This document shows positions 1-6,508 of a stretch of DNA of 7,755 nucleotides, piece after piece. How positions within the stretch are numbered: the first letter of the stretch is position 1; each line of letters begins with the position of its first letter. A program made the translations under genes and the position numbers. Under the pieces are notes generated by a model. It saw only the letters and a program-made list of their open reading frames with translations. It had not been told where the DNA came from and did no database searches. The stretch is taken from positions 1 to 7,755 of the forward strand of contig SIAG01000190.1 of assembly GCA_009691925.1 (NCBI GenBank), written 5' to 3'. The stretch is from Planctomycetaceae bacterium (lineage in GTDB: Bacteria; Planctomycetota; Planctomycetia; Pirellulales; UBA1268).

Positions 1-272
1 TGGCCGTCGAGGGGCGGCTGGTTGCCGGCGAGGGGACCGACATCATCGGCCCCTTCACGCTCGACGGGGAGATCAGCGACGACGGCCGGGTGTCGCTGCT
101 GAAGGACTACCTCGGTCGCCATTCGGTCCGTTACGAGGGGCAGCATGACGGCGAGGGAAGGATGTGGGGGGTGTGGAGCCTGCCCGGCTTCAATGGCCGA
201 TGGATGATCGCCTTCCGCCGGGAGCTACGCGGCGACCTCGACGACCTCCGCCAGATCGGCCCGCGCCGCTGA
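1..272 (+). CDS. C-terminal fragment of an unrecognised beta-rich protein (5' end outside window)
   Basis: The frame is open from the left edge (first full codon at base 3) to TGA at 270-272, giving 89 residues of a longer protein. A GTG at 90 could be read as a start, but codons upstream stay open and follow the same pattern, so I treat this as a 5'-truncated gene. The visible part is rich in Gly, Asp and aromatic residues with alternating hydrophobics: GTDIIGPFTLDGEISDDGRV, then a K-Y-x-GRHSVRYEG segment, then a WGVWSLPGFNGRW segment. This reads as a run of short antiparallel beta-strands, as in a small barrel or beta-meander. I recognise the style from small bacterial domains of unknown function but cannot name a family. 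No signal peptide or catalytic motif is visible. It ends 222 bp before the DUF1501 gene and is probably a separate transcription unit. Confidence 0.7.
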   Translation, partial: AVEGRLVAGEGTDIIGPFTLDGEISDDGRVSLLKDYLGRHSVRYEGQHDGEGRMWGVWSLPGFNGRWMIAFRRELRGDLDDLRQIGPRR

Positions 273-337
273 CAAAGCCGCTGCTTTCCCGCCGGGGCGA
301 GCAATTCCAGGCCGCGGTCGGTTGTCCCAAGTCGTTG

Positions 338-354
338 CCGGCACGAGGTTTGCA
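338..354 (+). promoter_or_regulatory. Candidate sigma-54 (-24/-12) promoter
   Basis: The sequence CCGGCACGAGGTTTGCA matches the RpoN consensus YTGGCACG-N4-TTGCW at every specified position except one (C for T at 339). The invariant GG (340-341) and GC (352-353) are separated by exactly 10 bp, as sigma-54 requires. It lies in the non-coding gap and points toward the DUF1501 operon. The predicted transcription start is near 364-366, leaving a leader of about 130 nt before the ATG at 495. Sigma-54 promoters need an AAA+ enhancer-binding activator. I found no clear upstream activator site in 200-300, so the activator is unknown. Confidence 0.55.
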
Positions 355-372
355 AAAGAAGGTTTGCAAAAG
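346..372 (+). repeat. Two 13-bp direct repeats, each with a TTTGCAAA palindrome
   Basis: The sequence AGGTTTGCAAAAG occurs at 346-358 and again, identically, at 360-372, with a 14-bp period. Each copy contains the self-complementary octamer TTTGCAAA (349-356 and 363-370). The first copy overlaps the -12 element of the candidate sigma-54 promoter and the second covers the predicted transcription start. The arrangement could be an operator for a dimeric regulator or a simple short duplication. The 14-bp spacing is more than one helical turn, so the two sites would not face exactly the same side of the DNA. Confidence 0.6.
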
Positions 373-483
373 CCTGCGGCGGCCGGCGAACTTGCCCCGC
401 TGCCTCCCGGTGAGCTACAGTCTTTCCGGGCGAACTGGGGTTATACGGCTTTTCGGAGGCTCTTTGGCCGCCGAGTGGGCCGT

Positions 484-490
484 GGGGAGG
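484..490 (+). promoter_or_regulatory. Ribosome binding site of the DUF1501 gene
   Basis: GGGGAGG ends 4 nt before the ATG at 495. It is a strong Shine-Dalgarno match and fixes this start, since the encoded N-terminus carries a well-formed Tat signal beginning a few residues later. Confidence 0.7.
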
Positions 491-494
491 TGCG

Positions 495-1793
495 ATGGCG
501 AGACTCGATTCTGGGGCGCGAGCGAATCGGCGCGGATTTCTCGCCGGCGGCCTGGCCGGGCTGTCGGTTGCCGGAGCCCTCGGGTCGACGCGGGCCCTGG
601 CCAATACCGGCCATGCCGCCAGTGATGTCTCCTGCATCTTCATCTGGACGCAGGGGGGCACGAGCCACCACGACACCTTCGACCCCAAGCCACAGGCCTC
701 CGACGGCGTTCGCGGGCCGCTGTCGACGATCTCCACGGCGGTGCCGGGGGTGTTTTTCACCGAGCTGTGCGGGCGGATGGCCCGGGAACTGGGCCGCTAC
801 TCGCTCCTCCGCAGCTGGAACCCGCGCAACGCCGGCCATGGCGTGGCCGACCACTGGTGCATGTCGGGGCGGAACGTCAATCCGACGCTCGTCTATCCAT
901 GTGTCGGCTCGGTTGTCTCCCACGAGCACGGCTTCAAGTCGGCCCTCCCCCCCTTCATCCAACTCGGGGCCCACGTCGATCGCTCCAGCAACGGCGGAAT
1001 GCCTGGGATCCTGGGGCTGGCGCACGGCCCGTTTGAGATCCATGCCGATGCCAATGCCGACAAGTTTTCCGTCCGCGACATCACCCCGCCGCTCGACATG
1101 GATTTGACGCGGATCGACCGCCGCCGCACCATCCTCGCCCGCATCGATCGGCTCCAGCGCACCGCCGACCGGCAGCCGACCGCCTACGATGCCCTCGACG
1201 AGCACTACAAGACCGCCTTCACGATGATCACGGCGCCGGAGACGAAGCGGGCCTTCGACATCGGCACCGAACCGACAACGCTGCGCGATGACTACGGGCG
1301 AACCTCCTTCGGCCAGCGGCTCCTCCTCGCCCGCCGGCTTGTGCAGTCTGGGGTTCGGTTCGTGACCGTCAGCGATCCGGGCTGGGACCACCACACCGAC
1401 TGCTTCAACGGGCTTAAAGGGCGGATGCCGGCGATCGATCAGGCGATCCCGGCGCTCCTGATCGACCTCGAGCAGCAGGGGCTGCTCGACAAGACGCTCG
1501 TCGTCTGGATGACCGATTTCGGCCGCACCCCGAAGATCAATCCGGCCATCGGCCGCGACCATTGGGCGAGTGCCGGATTTGTCGTCATGGCCGGGGCAGG
1601 GATTCCCGGTGGGCTTGTCCTCGGCGAAACCGATGCCGAGGGGGGCGTGCCGAAGTCGCACGAGACGTTCACGGAAAACGTCGTCGCCACGATCTACCAC
1701 AAGCTCGGCATCCCCACCGACCTGACTGTCACCGCGGCCGACGGCCGGCCGATCCGGCTCATCGAGGGGGAACCGGTGCGCCAATGGATCTGA
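495..1793 (+). CDS. DUF1501 family protein, Tat-exported
   Basis: A complete 432-residue protein of the DUF1501 family (Pfam PF07394), which has an alkaline-phosphatase/sulfatase-like fold and is greatly expanded in planctomycetes; its substrate is unknown. The N-terminus has a twin-arginine signal: NRRGFL at 11-16, a Gly/Ala/Leu-rich hydrophobic stretch to about 30, and a likely cleavage site near 34-37. The family N-terminal motif is W-T-Q-G-G-T-S-H-H-D-T-F-D-P-K at 51-65. Other family motifs are RGPL with an I-S-T-x-V-P-G segment, W-D-H-H at 297-300, D-F-G-R-T-P-K at 341-347 and G-R-D-H-W at 353-357; the His and Asp residues are candidate metal ligands by fold analogy. Length and C-terminus (a P-I-R-L-I-x-G segment near the end) fit the family. 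It is the first gene of a probable three- or four-gene operon, and its TGA overlaps the next gene's start. Family assignment is firm; activity is unknown. Confidence 0.93.
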   Translation: MARLDSGARANRRGFLAGGLAGLSVAGALGSTRALANTGHAASDVSCIFIWTQGGTSHHDTFDPKPQASDGVRGPLSTISTAVPGVFFTELCGRMARELGRYSLLRSWNPRNAGHGVADHWCMSGRNVNPTLVYPCVGSVVSHEHGFKSALPPFIQLGAHVDRSSNGGMPGILGLAHGPFEIHADANADKFSVRDITPPLDMDLTRIDRRRTILARIDRLQRTADRQPTAYDALDEHYKTAFTMITAPETKRAFDIGTEPTTLRDDYGRTSFGQRLLLARRLVQSGVRFVTVSDPGWDHHTDCFNGLKGRMPAIDQAIPALLIDLEQQGLLDKTLVVWMTDFGRTPKINPAIGRDHWASAGFVVMAGAGIPGGLVLGETDAEGGVPKSHETFTENVVATIYHKLGIPTDLTVTAADGRPIRLIEGEPVRQWI

Positions 1794-4327
1794 ACTGGCG
1801 AAACCGCTTCCGATCGTTTTTCCGGCACGGCGTGCTGCTCCTCGCCGCGCTCGGCCCGGCCGGCGGCGCGGCGGGGCTGGCCTCGGCCGCCGGGCTGGTC
1901 GTCCTCCCCGGGCTGGTCGTCCTCCCCGGGCTGGTCGTCCTCCCCGGTCGGGTCGAGCTCGCTGGTCGGTTCGAGCGCGTTCAGCTTCTTGTGCGCGGAG
2001 GGCCTGAGGATCCCGCTGGCAGCGAGCGGGCCGACGACCTGACTCATGCGGCGGCCTACTCAAGCGCCGACCCGGCGGTGGCGCGGGTGTCGGCCGATGG
2101 AGTGGTGTCGGCGGTGGGCGACGGCGTGACGCGGATCGCCGTGGCGGTCGGGGGGGATTCGACGGCCGTCGAGGTGGTGGTGACGGGGCACGCGGAGGGG
2201 GCACGGGCCGACTTCGAAGCTGACATTCTTCCGGTGCTCTCGCGCGCCGGCTGCAACGCCGGCGTCTGCCATGCCAGCCAATACGGCAAGGGGGGCTTTG
2301 TCCTCTCGGTGATGGCCTTCGATCCCCAGCTCGATTTCAGCTCGATTGTGCTCGCCTCGCGCGGGCGCCGCGTCTGCCCGACAAATCCTGCCGGGAGCCT
2401 CCTCCTTGCCAAAGCGAGCCACTCAATTCCGCATGGCGGCGGCCCGCGGCTCGCCGTCGACTCCGCCGACTACGCGCTCCTGGCCGCCTGGATCGCCGCC
2501 GGCAGCCCGGGCCCGACTGGCACCTCCGCGGCGGTCACAGGACTGGATGTTGAGCCGGCGAAACGCGTGGCGGGCCCGGGGGCGACGCAACAGATCCGCG
2601 TGGTGGCGACCTATGCCGACGGCCGGCGCCGCGACGTCACCGGCTGGAGCCGGTTTGACGCGGTGGACGAAGGGGTCGTGAAGGTGTCGCCAGCCGGACT
2701 GGCGACGACGCTCGGCAGGGGCCAGGGGGCGGTCATGGCCCGGTTCGGTGGCGAGGCGACGATCGCCACGTTTGTCGTTCCTTTCTCCGCCGCCGCCGAT
2801 CTCTCCGGCTGGAAAAGCCCCCATCCGCTCGATGCGGTGGTCGGGGAAAAGTTTGCCGAGATCGGTCTGACCCCCTCGGGGCTGTGCGACGACGCCACCT
2901 TTCTGCGCCGCGCCCACCTCGACGCCGTCGGCGCCCTGCCGACGGCCGACGAGGCCCGCGCTTTCCTCGCCTCGACCGCGCCGGACAAACGGGAGCGGCT
3001 TGTCGACGAGCTCCTCGGTCTGACTGGCGATCCGGCCCGCGACCGCTATGTCGACCGCTACGCCGCTTGGTGGAGCCTGAAGTGGGCCGATCTGATCCGC
3101 AACAACTCGGCCGTGCTCGGCGAGAGCGGGATGTGGGCCCTCCACAATTGGCTTCAGGAGAGCTTCCGCACGAACAAACCGTTTGACCGGTTCGTGACCG
3201 AGCTGATCACCGCCAAGGGCTCGATCTTCGCCAGCGGCCCGGCCAACTATTTCCGCATCGCCAACAATCCCGCCGATCTCGCCGAGTCGACCGCTCAGCT
3301 CTTCCTCGGGGTCCGGCTGCAATGCGCCAAGTGCCACCACCATCCCTACGAACGGCTCTCGCAATCCGATTACTACGGCTTCGCCGCCTACTTTGCCCGC
3401 GTCGCCTCGAAGAACAGCGCCGAGTTCGGGATCTTCGGCGGCGAGACGGTCGTCGTCGTCAATCCGTCGGGGGAGGTGTCGCATCCGCGCTCCGGGGCGA
3501 TCATGAAGCCGACGCCGTTGGGGGGGGAGTCGGTGGAGCACGCCGACGACCGGCGGATCGCCCTGGCTAGCTGGCTGACCGCCGCCGACAACGCCTCGTT
3601 CGCCCGCAATATCGTCAACCGCTACGTCGCCTTCCTGCTTGGCCGTGGGCTCGTCGAGCCGGTCGACGACCTCCGCTCGACCAATCCACCGTCGAATCCG
3701 GCGCTGATGGATCTCCTCGTGGCCGAGCTCCGCGGCAGCGGTTTCGACGTTCGTCGGCTGATGCGGTTGATCATGACTTCGCGGCTCTACCAGCTCGATT
3801 CGCAGCCGACCGCCGACAACGCCGCCGACGAGCGGTTCTTCAGCCACTACCGGGTCAAACGCCTCGGCGCCGAGGCGCTCCTCGACGCCATCGACGAGGC
3901 CACCGGTGTGCGGACGAAATACCCCAACCTCCCCCTCGGCACCCGGGCGATCGAGCTCCCCGACGCGGCCGCCGCGAACACCAACCCATTCCTCGTCACG
4001 TTCGGGAAGCCGAAGCGGGCGAGTGTCTGCGAGTGCGAGCGGACCCCGGACGAGAATCTCGCCCAGGCCCTCCACACGCTCAACGGCGACATCGTGGCCA
4101 CGAAGGTCGCCGACGGCGCGGGCCGGGTGGCGAAGCTCCTCGCGGCCGGCACGCCCGTTCCGGCCTGCGTTGAGGAGATCTACCTCGCGACCCTCTCCCG
4201 GCCGCCGTCGCCGCTGGAAGCGGCCGACGCGGCGGAGATCGTCGCTGCCTCCCCGTCGCCCGCCGAAGGGCTTCAGGACCTGCTCTGGGCGTTGATCAAC
4301 TCCAAGCACTTTCTGTTCGTGAGGTGA
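1784..4327 (+). CDS. PSCyt2/PSD1 (DUF1549-DUF1553) protein with two Ig-like domains and a cytochrome-like segment
   Basis: An 847-residue exported protein, start chosen at ATG 1784. The frame is open further upstream, but that stretch lies inside the DUF1501 gene, and ATG 1784 places a basic N-region (WRNRFRSFFRH) before a hydrophobic segment at about 15-36, a good signal peptide. Order of parts: signal; three perfect LVVLPG repeats (about 37-54); a BIG2-like Ig domain (about 57-135); a cytochrome-like region with C-x4-C-H at 157-163; a second BIG2-like domain (about 252-334); DUF1549/PSCyt2 (about 347-555) with C-A-K-C-H at 514-518 followed by HHPYERLSQSDYYGFAAYF; and DUF1553/PSD1 (about 567-847) ending in the family-like LINSKHFLFVR. 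DUF1549 and DUF1553 are the planctomycete cytochrome-associated families; their role is unknown. The C-x2-C-H motif suggests covalent haem c in the periplasm. The ATG overlaps the upstream stop by 10 bp, implying translational coupling with the DUF1501 gene, its usual partner. An 8-G run at 3530-3537 encodes the conserved PLGGE segment and does not break the frame. Confidence 0.92.
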   Translation: MDLNWRNRFRSFFRHGVLLLAALGPAGGAAGLASAAGLVVLPGLVVLPGLVVLPGRVELAGRFERVQLLVRGGPEDPAGSERADDLTHAAAYSSADPAVARVSADGVVSAVGDGVTRIAVAVGGDSTAVEVVVTGHAEGARADFEADILPVLSRAGCNAGVCHASQYGKGGFVLSVMAFDPQLDFSSIVLASRGRRVCPTNPAGSLLLAKASHSIPHGGGPRLAVDSADYALLAAWIAAGSPGPTGTSAAVTGLDVEPAKRVAGPGATQQIRVVATYADGRRRDVTGWSRFDAVDEGVVKVSPAGLATTLGRGQGAVMARFGGEATIATFVVPFSAAADLSGWKSPHPLDAVVGEKFAEIGLTPSGLCDDATFLRRAHLDAVGALPTADEARAFLASTAPDKRERLVDELLGLTGDPARDRYVDRYAAWWSLKWADLIRNNSAVLGESGMWALHNWLQESFRTNKPFDRFVTELITAKGSIFASGPANYFRIANNPADLAESTAQLFLGVRLQCAKCHHHPYERLSQSDYYGFAAYFARVASKNSAEFGIFGGETVVVVNPSGEVSHPRSGAIMKPTPLGGESVEHADDRRIALASWLTAADNASFARNIVNRYVAFLLGRGLVEPVDDLRSTNPPSNPALMDLLVAELRGSGFDVRRLMRLIMTSRLYQLDSQPTADNAADERFFSHYRVKRLGAEALLDAIDEATGVRTKYPNLPLGTRAIELPDAAAANTNPFLVTFGKPKRASVCECERTPDENLAQALHTLNGDIVATKVADGAGRVAKLLAAGTPVPACVEEIYLATLSRPPSPLEAADAAEIVAASPSPAEGLQDLLWALINSKHFLFVR
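1891..1944 (+). repeat. Perfect 18-bp tandem repeat, three copies, inside the PSCyt2/PSD1 gene
   Basis: The unit CGGGCTGGTCGTCCTCCC is present three times head to tail without mismatch (1891-1908, 1909-1926, 1927-1944). A degenerate fourth copy follows at 1945-1962, matching 13 of 18 bases. In the reading frame each unit encodes the hexapeptide LVVLPG, and the degenerate copy encodes a related RVELAG. The repeat therefore adds or removes six residues per unit while keeping the frame. It lies just after the signal peptide, at the first strand of the first Ig-like domain. Confidence 0.9.
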
Positions 4328-4329
4328 TC
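4321..4329 (+). promoter_or_regulatory. Extended Shine-Dalgarno site that sets the start of the PPC-domain gene
   Basis: GAGGTGATC matches nine bases of the extended complement of the usual bacterial 16S rRNA 3' end (AGGAGGTGATC) and directly abuts ATG 4330, leaving 5 nt between the GAGG core and the ATG. A GTG at 4324 in the same frame lies inside this site, so ATG 4330 is the better start. The site also contains the stop codon of the upstream gene, so termination and re-initiation are likely coupled. Confidence 0.6.
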
Positions 4330-6462
4330 ATGTCGCGTTGCCGCTGGGCGCTCCTCCTCGGGCTGGCAGTCCCCGCCGGGACGGCCCTCGGCCAGACGAG
4401 CAACAGCTATCCGATGCTCATGAGCCTCCGTCCTACGGCGGCCGTGGTCGGTGCCACCACCGACCACGAGCTTTCGGCCCGCTACAACCTCGCCGGGGCC
4501 TCCGCCGTGATCGTGACCGGGGATGGGGTTTTCGCCGAGGTCGTGCCCCCGGAGTCCGAGAAGCCGGAGGATCGGGAGAAGAATGACGTTGGTGCGTCGA
4601 CGACCCGGTTGCGGATCCGCTGCGACGCCAGTGCCGTCCCCGGGATCCGCGACGTCCGCGTCATCACCCCCCATGGGGCGAGCACCGTCGGCCAGCTCGT
4701 CGTCGTCTGCGAAGGGGTGACGGCGGAGCAGCCGGACAACGACACCGCCGAGAAGGCCCAGGCCGTCACCCTTCCAGCGACACTCTGCGGGGCCCTCGAG
4801 AAGGGGGAGGATGTCGATTTCTGGAGGATCCGCGTCGAGGCCGCCGGGCCGTGGGTTTTCCACCTCGTGTCGCAGCGCCTGCAAAACCGGCTCCACGACA
4901 TGCAAAGCCGGGTCGACCCGCTCCTCACGCTGCGGAGCCTCGCCGGCCAGACGATCGCCGCCAGCGACAACGCCCTCGCTGGCGACCCGCTCCTCGCCGT
5001 CGCGGCGCTTGAACCGGGGGAGTATCTCCTCGAGGTCCGCGATGTCCGCTACCAGGGGAATGCCGACTGGACCTATGCAATCGAGGCTTCGGGGCGGCCG
5101 TTTGTGACGGCGGTCCATCCGCTTGCGATGGCGCCCGGAGCGACGGTCGCCACGCGGCTGTTCACGGCCGGGCTGCCGCTCCCCGGCCCGGTGCCCTTCA
5201 CCATACCCGCCGACGCGCCGGCCGGCGTCCGACGGGTCGCGGCGGTGTTTGAGGGGCGGCCGCTCGGGGGGATCGGGATCCTCGTCACCACCGATCCGAT
5301 CACCATCGAGCCGGTGGCGGCGTTGCCGCTGCCGCAGGCTGCCGACGGACCAGACGCGCCGGCCGGAGCGACGGCGATTGCTGGCCCGGCGGTGATCTGC
5401 GGCGACATCGACAGCCCCGGGCAGGCCGATCGCTTCACCTTCACGGCCAAGGCGGGGGAGGCGTTTGCTTTCGAGGTTCACGCCCGCCGGCTGGGCTCGA
5501 ATCTCGATGCCAAGCTGCGGGTGCTGAAGGCCGACGGCGGGCTCCTCGCCGAGGCCGACGATGCCACCTACCAGCGCGTCCTCTCCGCCGACCCATACGT
5601 CGAACGCTTTGCCGCCCCGGCCGACGGCACCTACCTCGTCGAGATCCGCGACCTCCATGGCCGCGGCGGCGCGGGGTTCCCCTACGCCCTACGGATCGGG
5701 CCCTCTTCTCCCACCTTCGTCCTCGAAGTCGACACCGACAAGACCCTCCTCGCCCCCGGTCTGGCCGCCCCGATCTACGTCCGTGCCCTGCGGCGCGGCG
5801 GGTTCACCGGCGACATCGACTTGACGATCGATGGCCTCCCCGCTGGGGTGACGGCCGTCGCCGGCCGGATCCTGGCCACCGGCAATGACGGCTGCCTCTG
5901 GCTCCAGGCCGCCCCCGATGCCCCCGCCGGATGGGGCAATGTCACGATCACGGGGCAGGCGACGGTGACGGCGGCGGACGGATCGACCGGTGTGATCCAG
6001 AGCCGCGCCGATCCGCTCCAGGAGATCTACATGCCCGGCGGCGGGCGCGGCCATTACCCGGTCGATCTCCATACCGTCTCGGTGGCCAAGCCGATGGACG
6101 TCCGCGGGATCACCGTCAGCAGCACCGCGGTGGTGCTCAAGCCCGGGGACTCGCAGCGGCTCGACATCACTGTCGAGCGGGCCCCGGACTACAAAGGCAA
6201 CATCACCCTCGACATGATGCTCCAGCACCTCGAAACCCCTTACGGCAATCCGCTCCCCAAGGGGGTGAAGGTCGACGGCGCCAGGAGTAAGACCCTGCTG
6301 ACGGCGGGTGAATCGCTCGGGCACATCACGCTCACGGCGGCGGCCGATGCCCCGCCGGTGGAGCGGCAGCTCGTCCCCGTGACGGTCCATGCAACGATCA
6401 ATTTCGTCATGAAGCACACCTTCGCCAGTGCCCCTGTGCTCATCACTGTCACCCAGCCCTGA
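4330..6462 (+). CDS. Exported protein with two PPC (pre-peptidase C-terminal) beta-sandwich domains
   Basis: A 710-residue protein starting at ATG 4330, behind a strong ribosome binding site. The N-terminus (SRCRWALLLGLAVPAGTALG) is a Sec-type signal with likely cleavage near residue 21. An Ig/TIG-like segment follows (about 25-130), containing a charged insert PPESEKPEDREKND. PPC-like domain 1 spans about 145-254: DFWRIRVEAAGPWVFHLVS, then LDPLLTLR-type strands (here VDPLLTLRSL), then EPGEYLLEVRDVRYQG. PPC-like domain 2 spans about 350-457: DRFTFTAKAGEAFAFEVHA, LDAKLRVL, then ADGTYLVEIRDLHGRGG. Two further beta-rich Ig-like segments make up about 478-545 and 594-710. No protease or other catalytic domain is visible, so it is probably a binding or structural partner outside the cytoplasm. 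PPC proteins often sit beside DUF1501 and DUF1549/DUF1553 genes in planctomycetes; the 2-bp spacing to the gene upstream supports one operon. Exact function is unknown. Confidence 0.87.
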   Translation: MSRCRWALLLGLAVPAGTALGQTSNSYPMLMSLRPTAAVVGATTDHELSARYNLAGASAVIVTGDGVFAEVVPPESEKPEDREKNDVGASTTRLRIRCDASAVPGIRDVRVITPHGASTVGQLVVVCEGVTAEQPDNDTAEKAQAVTLPATLCGALEKGEDVDFWRIRVEAAGPWVFHLVSQRLQNRLHDMQSRVDPLLTLRSLAGQTIAASDNALAGDPLLAVAALEPGEYLLEVRDVRYQGNADWTYAIEASGRPFVTAVHPLAMAPGATVATRLFTAGLPLPGPVPFTIPADAPAGVRRVAAVFEGRPLGGIGILVTTDPITIEPVAALPLPQAADGPDAPAGATAIAGPAVICGDIDSPGQADRFTFTAKAGEAFAFEVHARRLGSNLDAKLRVLKADGGLLAEADDATYQRVLSADPYVERFAAPADGTYLVEIRDLHGRGGAGFPYALRIGPSSPTFVLEVDTDKTLLAPGLAAPIYVRALRRGGFTGDIDLTIDGLPAGVTAVAGRILATGNDGCLWLQAAPDAPAGWGNVTITGQATVTAADGSTGVIQSRADPLQEIYMPGGGRGHYPVDLHTVSVAKPMDVRGITVSSTAVVLKPGDSQRLDITVERAPDYKGNITLDMMLQHLETPYGNPLPKGVKVDGARSKTLLTAGESLGHITLTAAADAPPVERQLVPVTVHATINFVMKHTFASAPVLITVTQP

Positions 6463-6474
6463 CCCTGACCCTGA
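6457..6474 (+). repeat. CCCTGA x3 tandem hexamer giving serial in-frame stops
   Basis: The hexamer CCCTGA occurs three times in tandem, starting in the last codons of the PPC-domain gene. Each copy supplies a TGA in the same frame (6460, 6466, 6472), and a fourth in-frame TGA follows at 6484. The rest of the 46-bp gap up to ATG 6509 holds no obvious hairpin terminator and only a weak purine-rich stretch (GGCGAGA at 6490-6496) as a possible ribosome binding site. Confidence 0.8.
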
Positions 6475-6508
6475 TCTTCATCCTGACCCGGCGAGATTCC
6501 CCGAACGC

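Noticed and set aside
274..287. Possible terminator hairpin after the left-edge gene (AAAGC, 4-nt loop, GCTTT)
   Set aside because: The stem is only 5 bp with weak pairs and no T-run follows, so it is not a convincing intrinsic terminator.
441..447. Possible sigma-70 -10 element (TTATACG)
   Set aside because: TATACG matches only 4 of 6 bases of TATAAT and no -35-like hexamer sits 16-18 bp upstream. The sigma-54 match is much better.
1562..1783. Upstream extension of the PSCyt2/PSD1 frame
   Set aside because: The extra 74 codons lie inside the conserved C-terminal part of the DUF1501 gene, read as low-complexity Arg/Gly sequence, and would bury the signal peptide. ATG 1784 is preferred.
441..2204. 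Long antisense open frame (587 codons) opposite the DUF1501 gene, with similar ones at 2423-4309 (628 codons) and 4273-5658 (461 codons)
   Set aside because: These are by-products of GC-rich codon use on the + strand. Their translations are rich in Arg, Pro and Gly and show no recognisable domain, while the + strand encodes clear families across the same bases.
3530..3537. Run of eight G as a possible slippage or phase-variation site
   Set aside because: It encodes the conserved PLGGE segment of the DUF1553 region, the frame is intact on both sides, and such runs are expected at this base composition.
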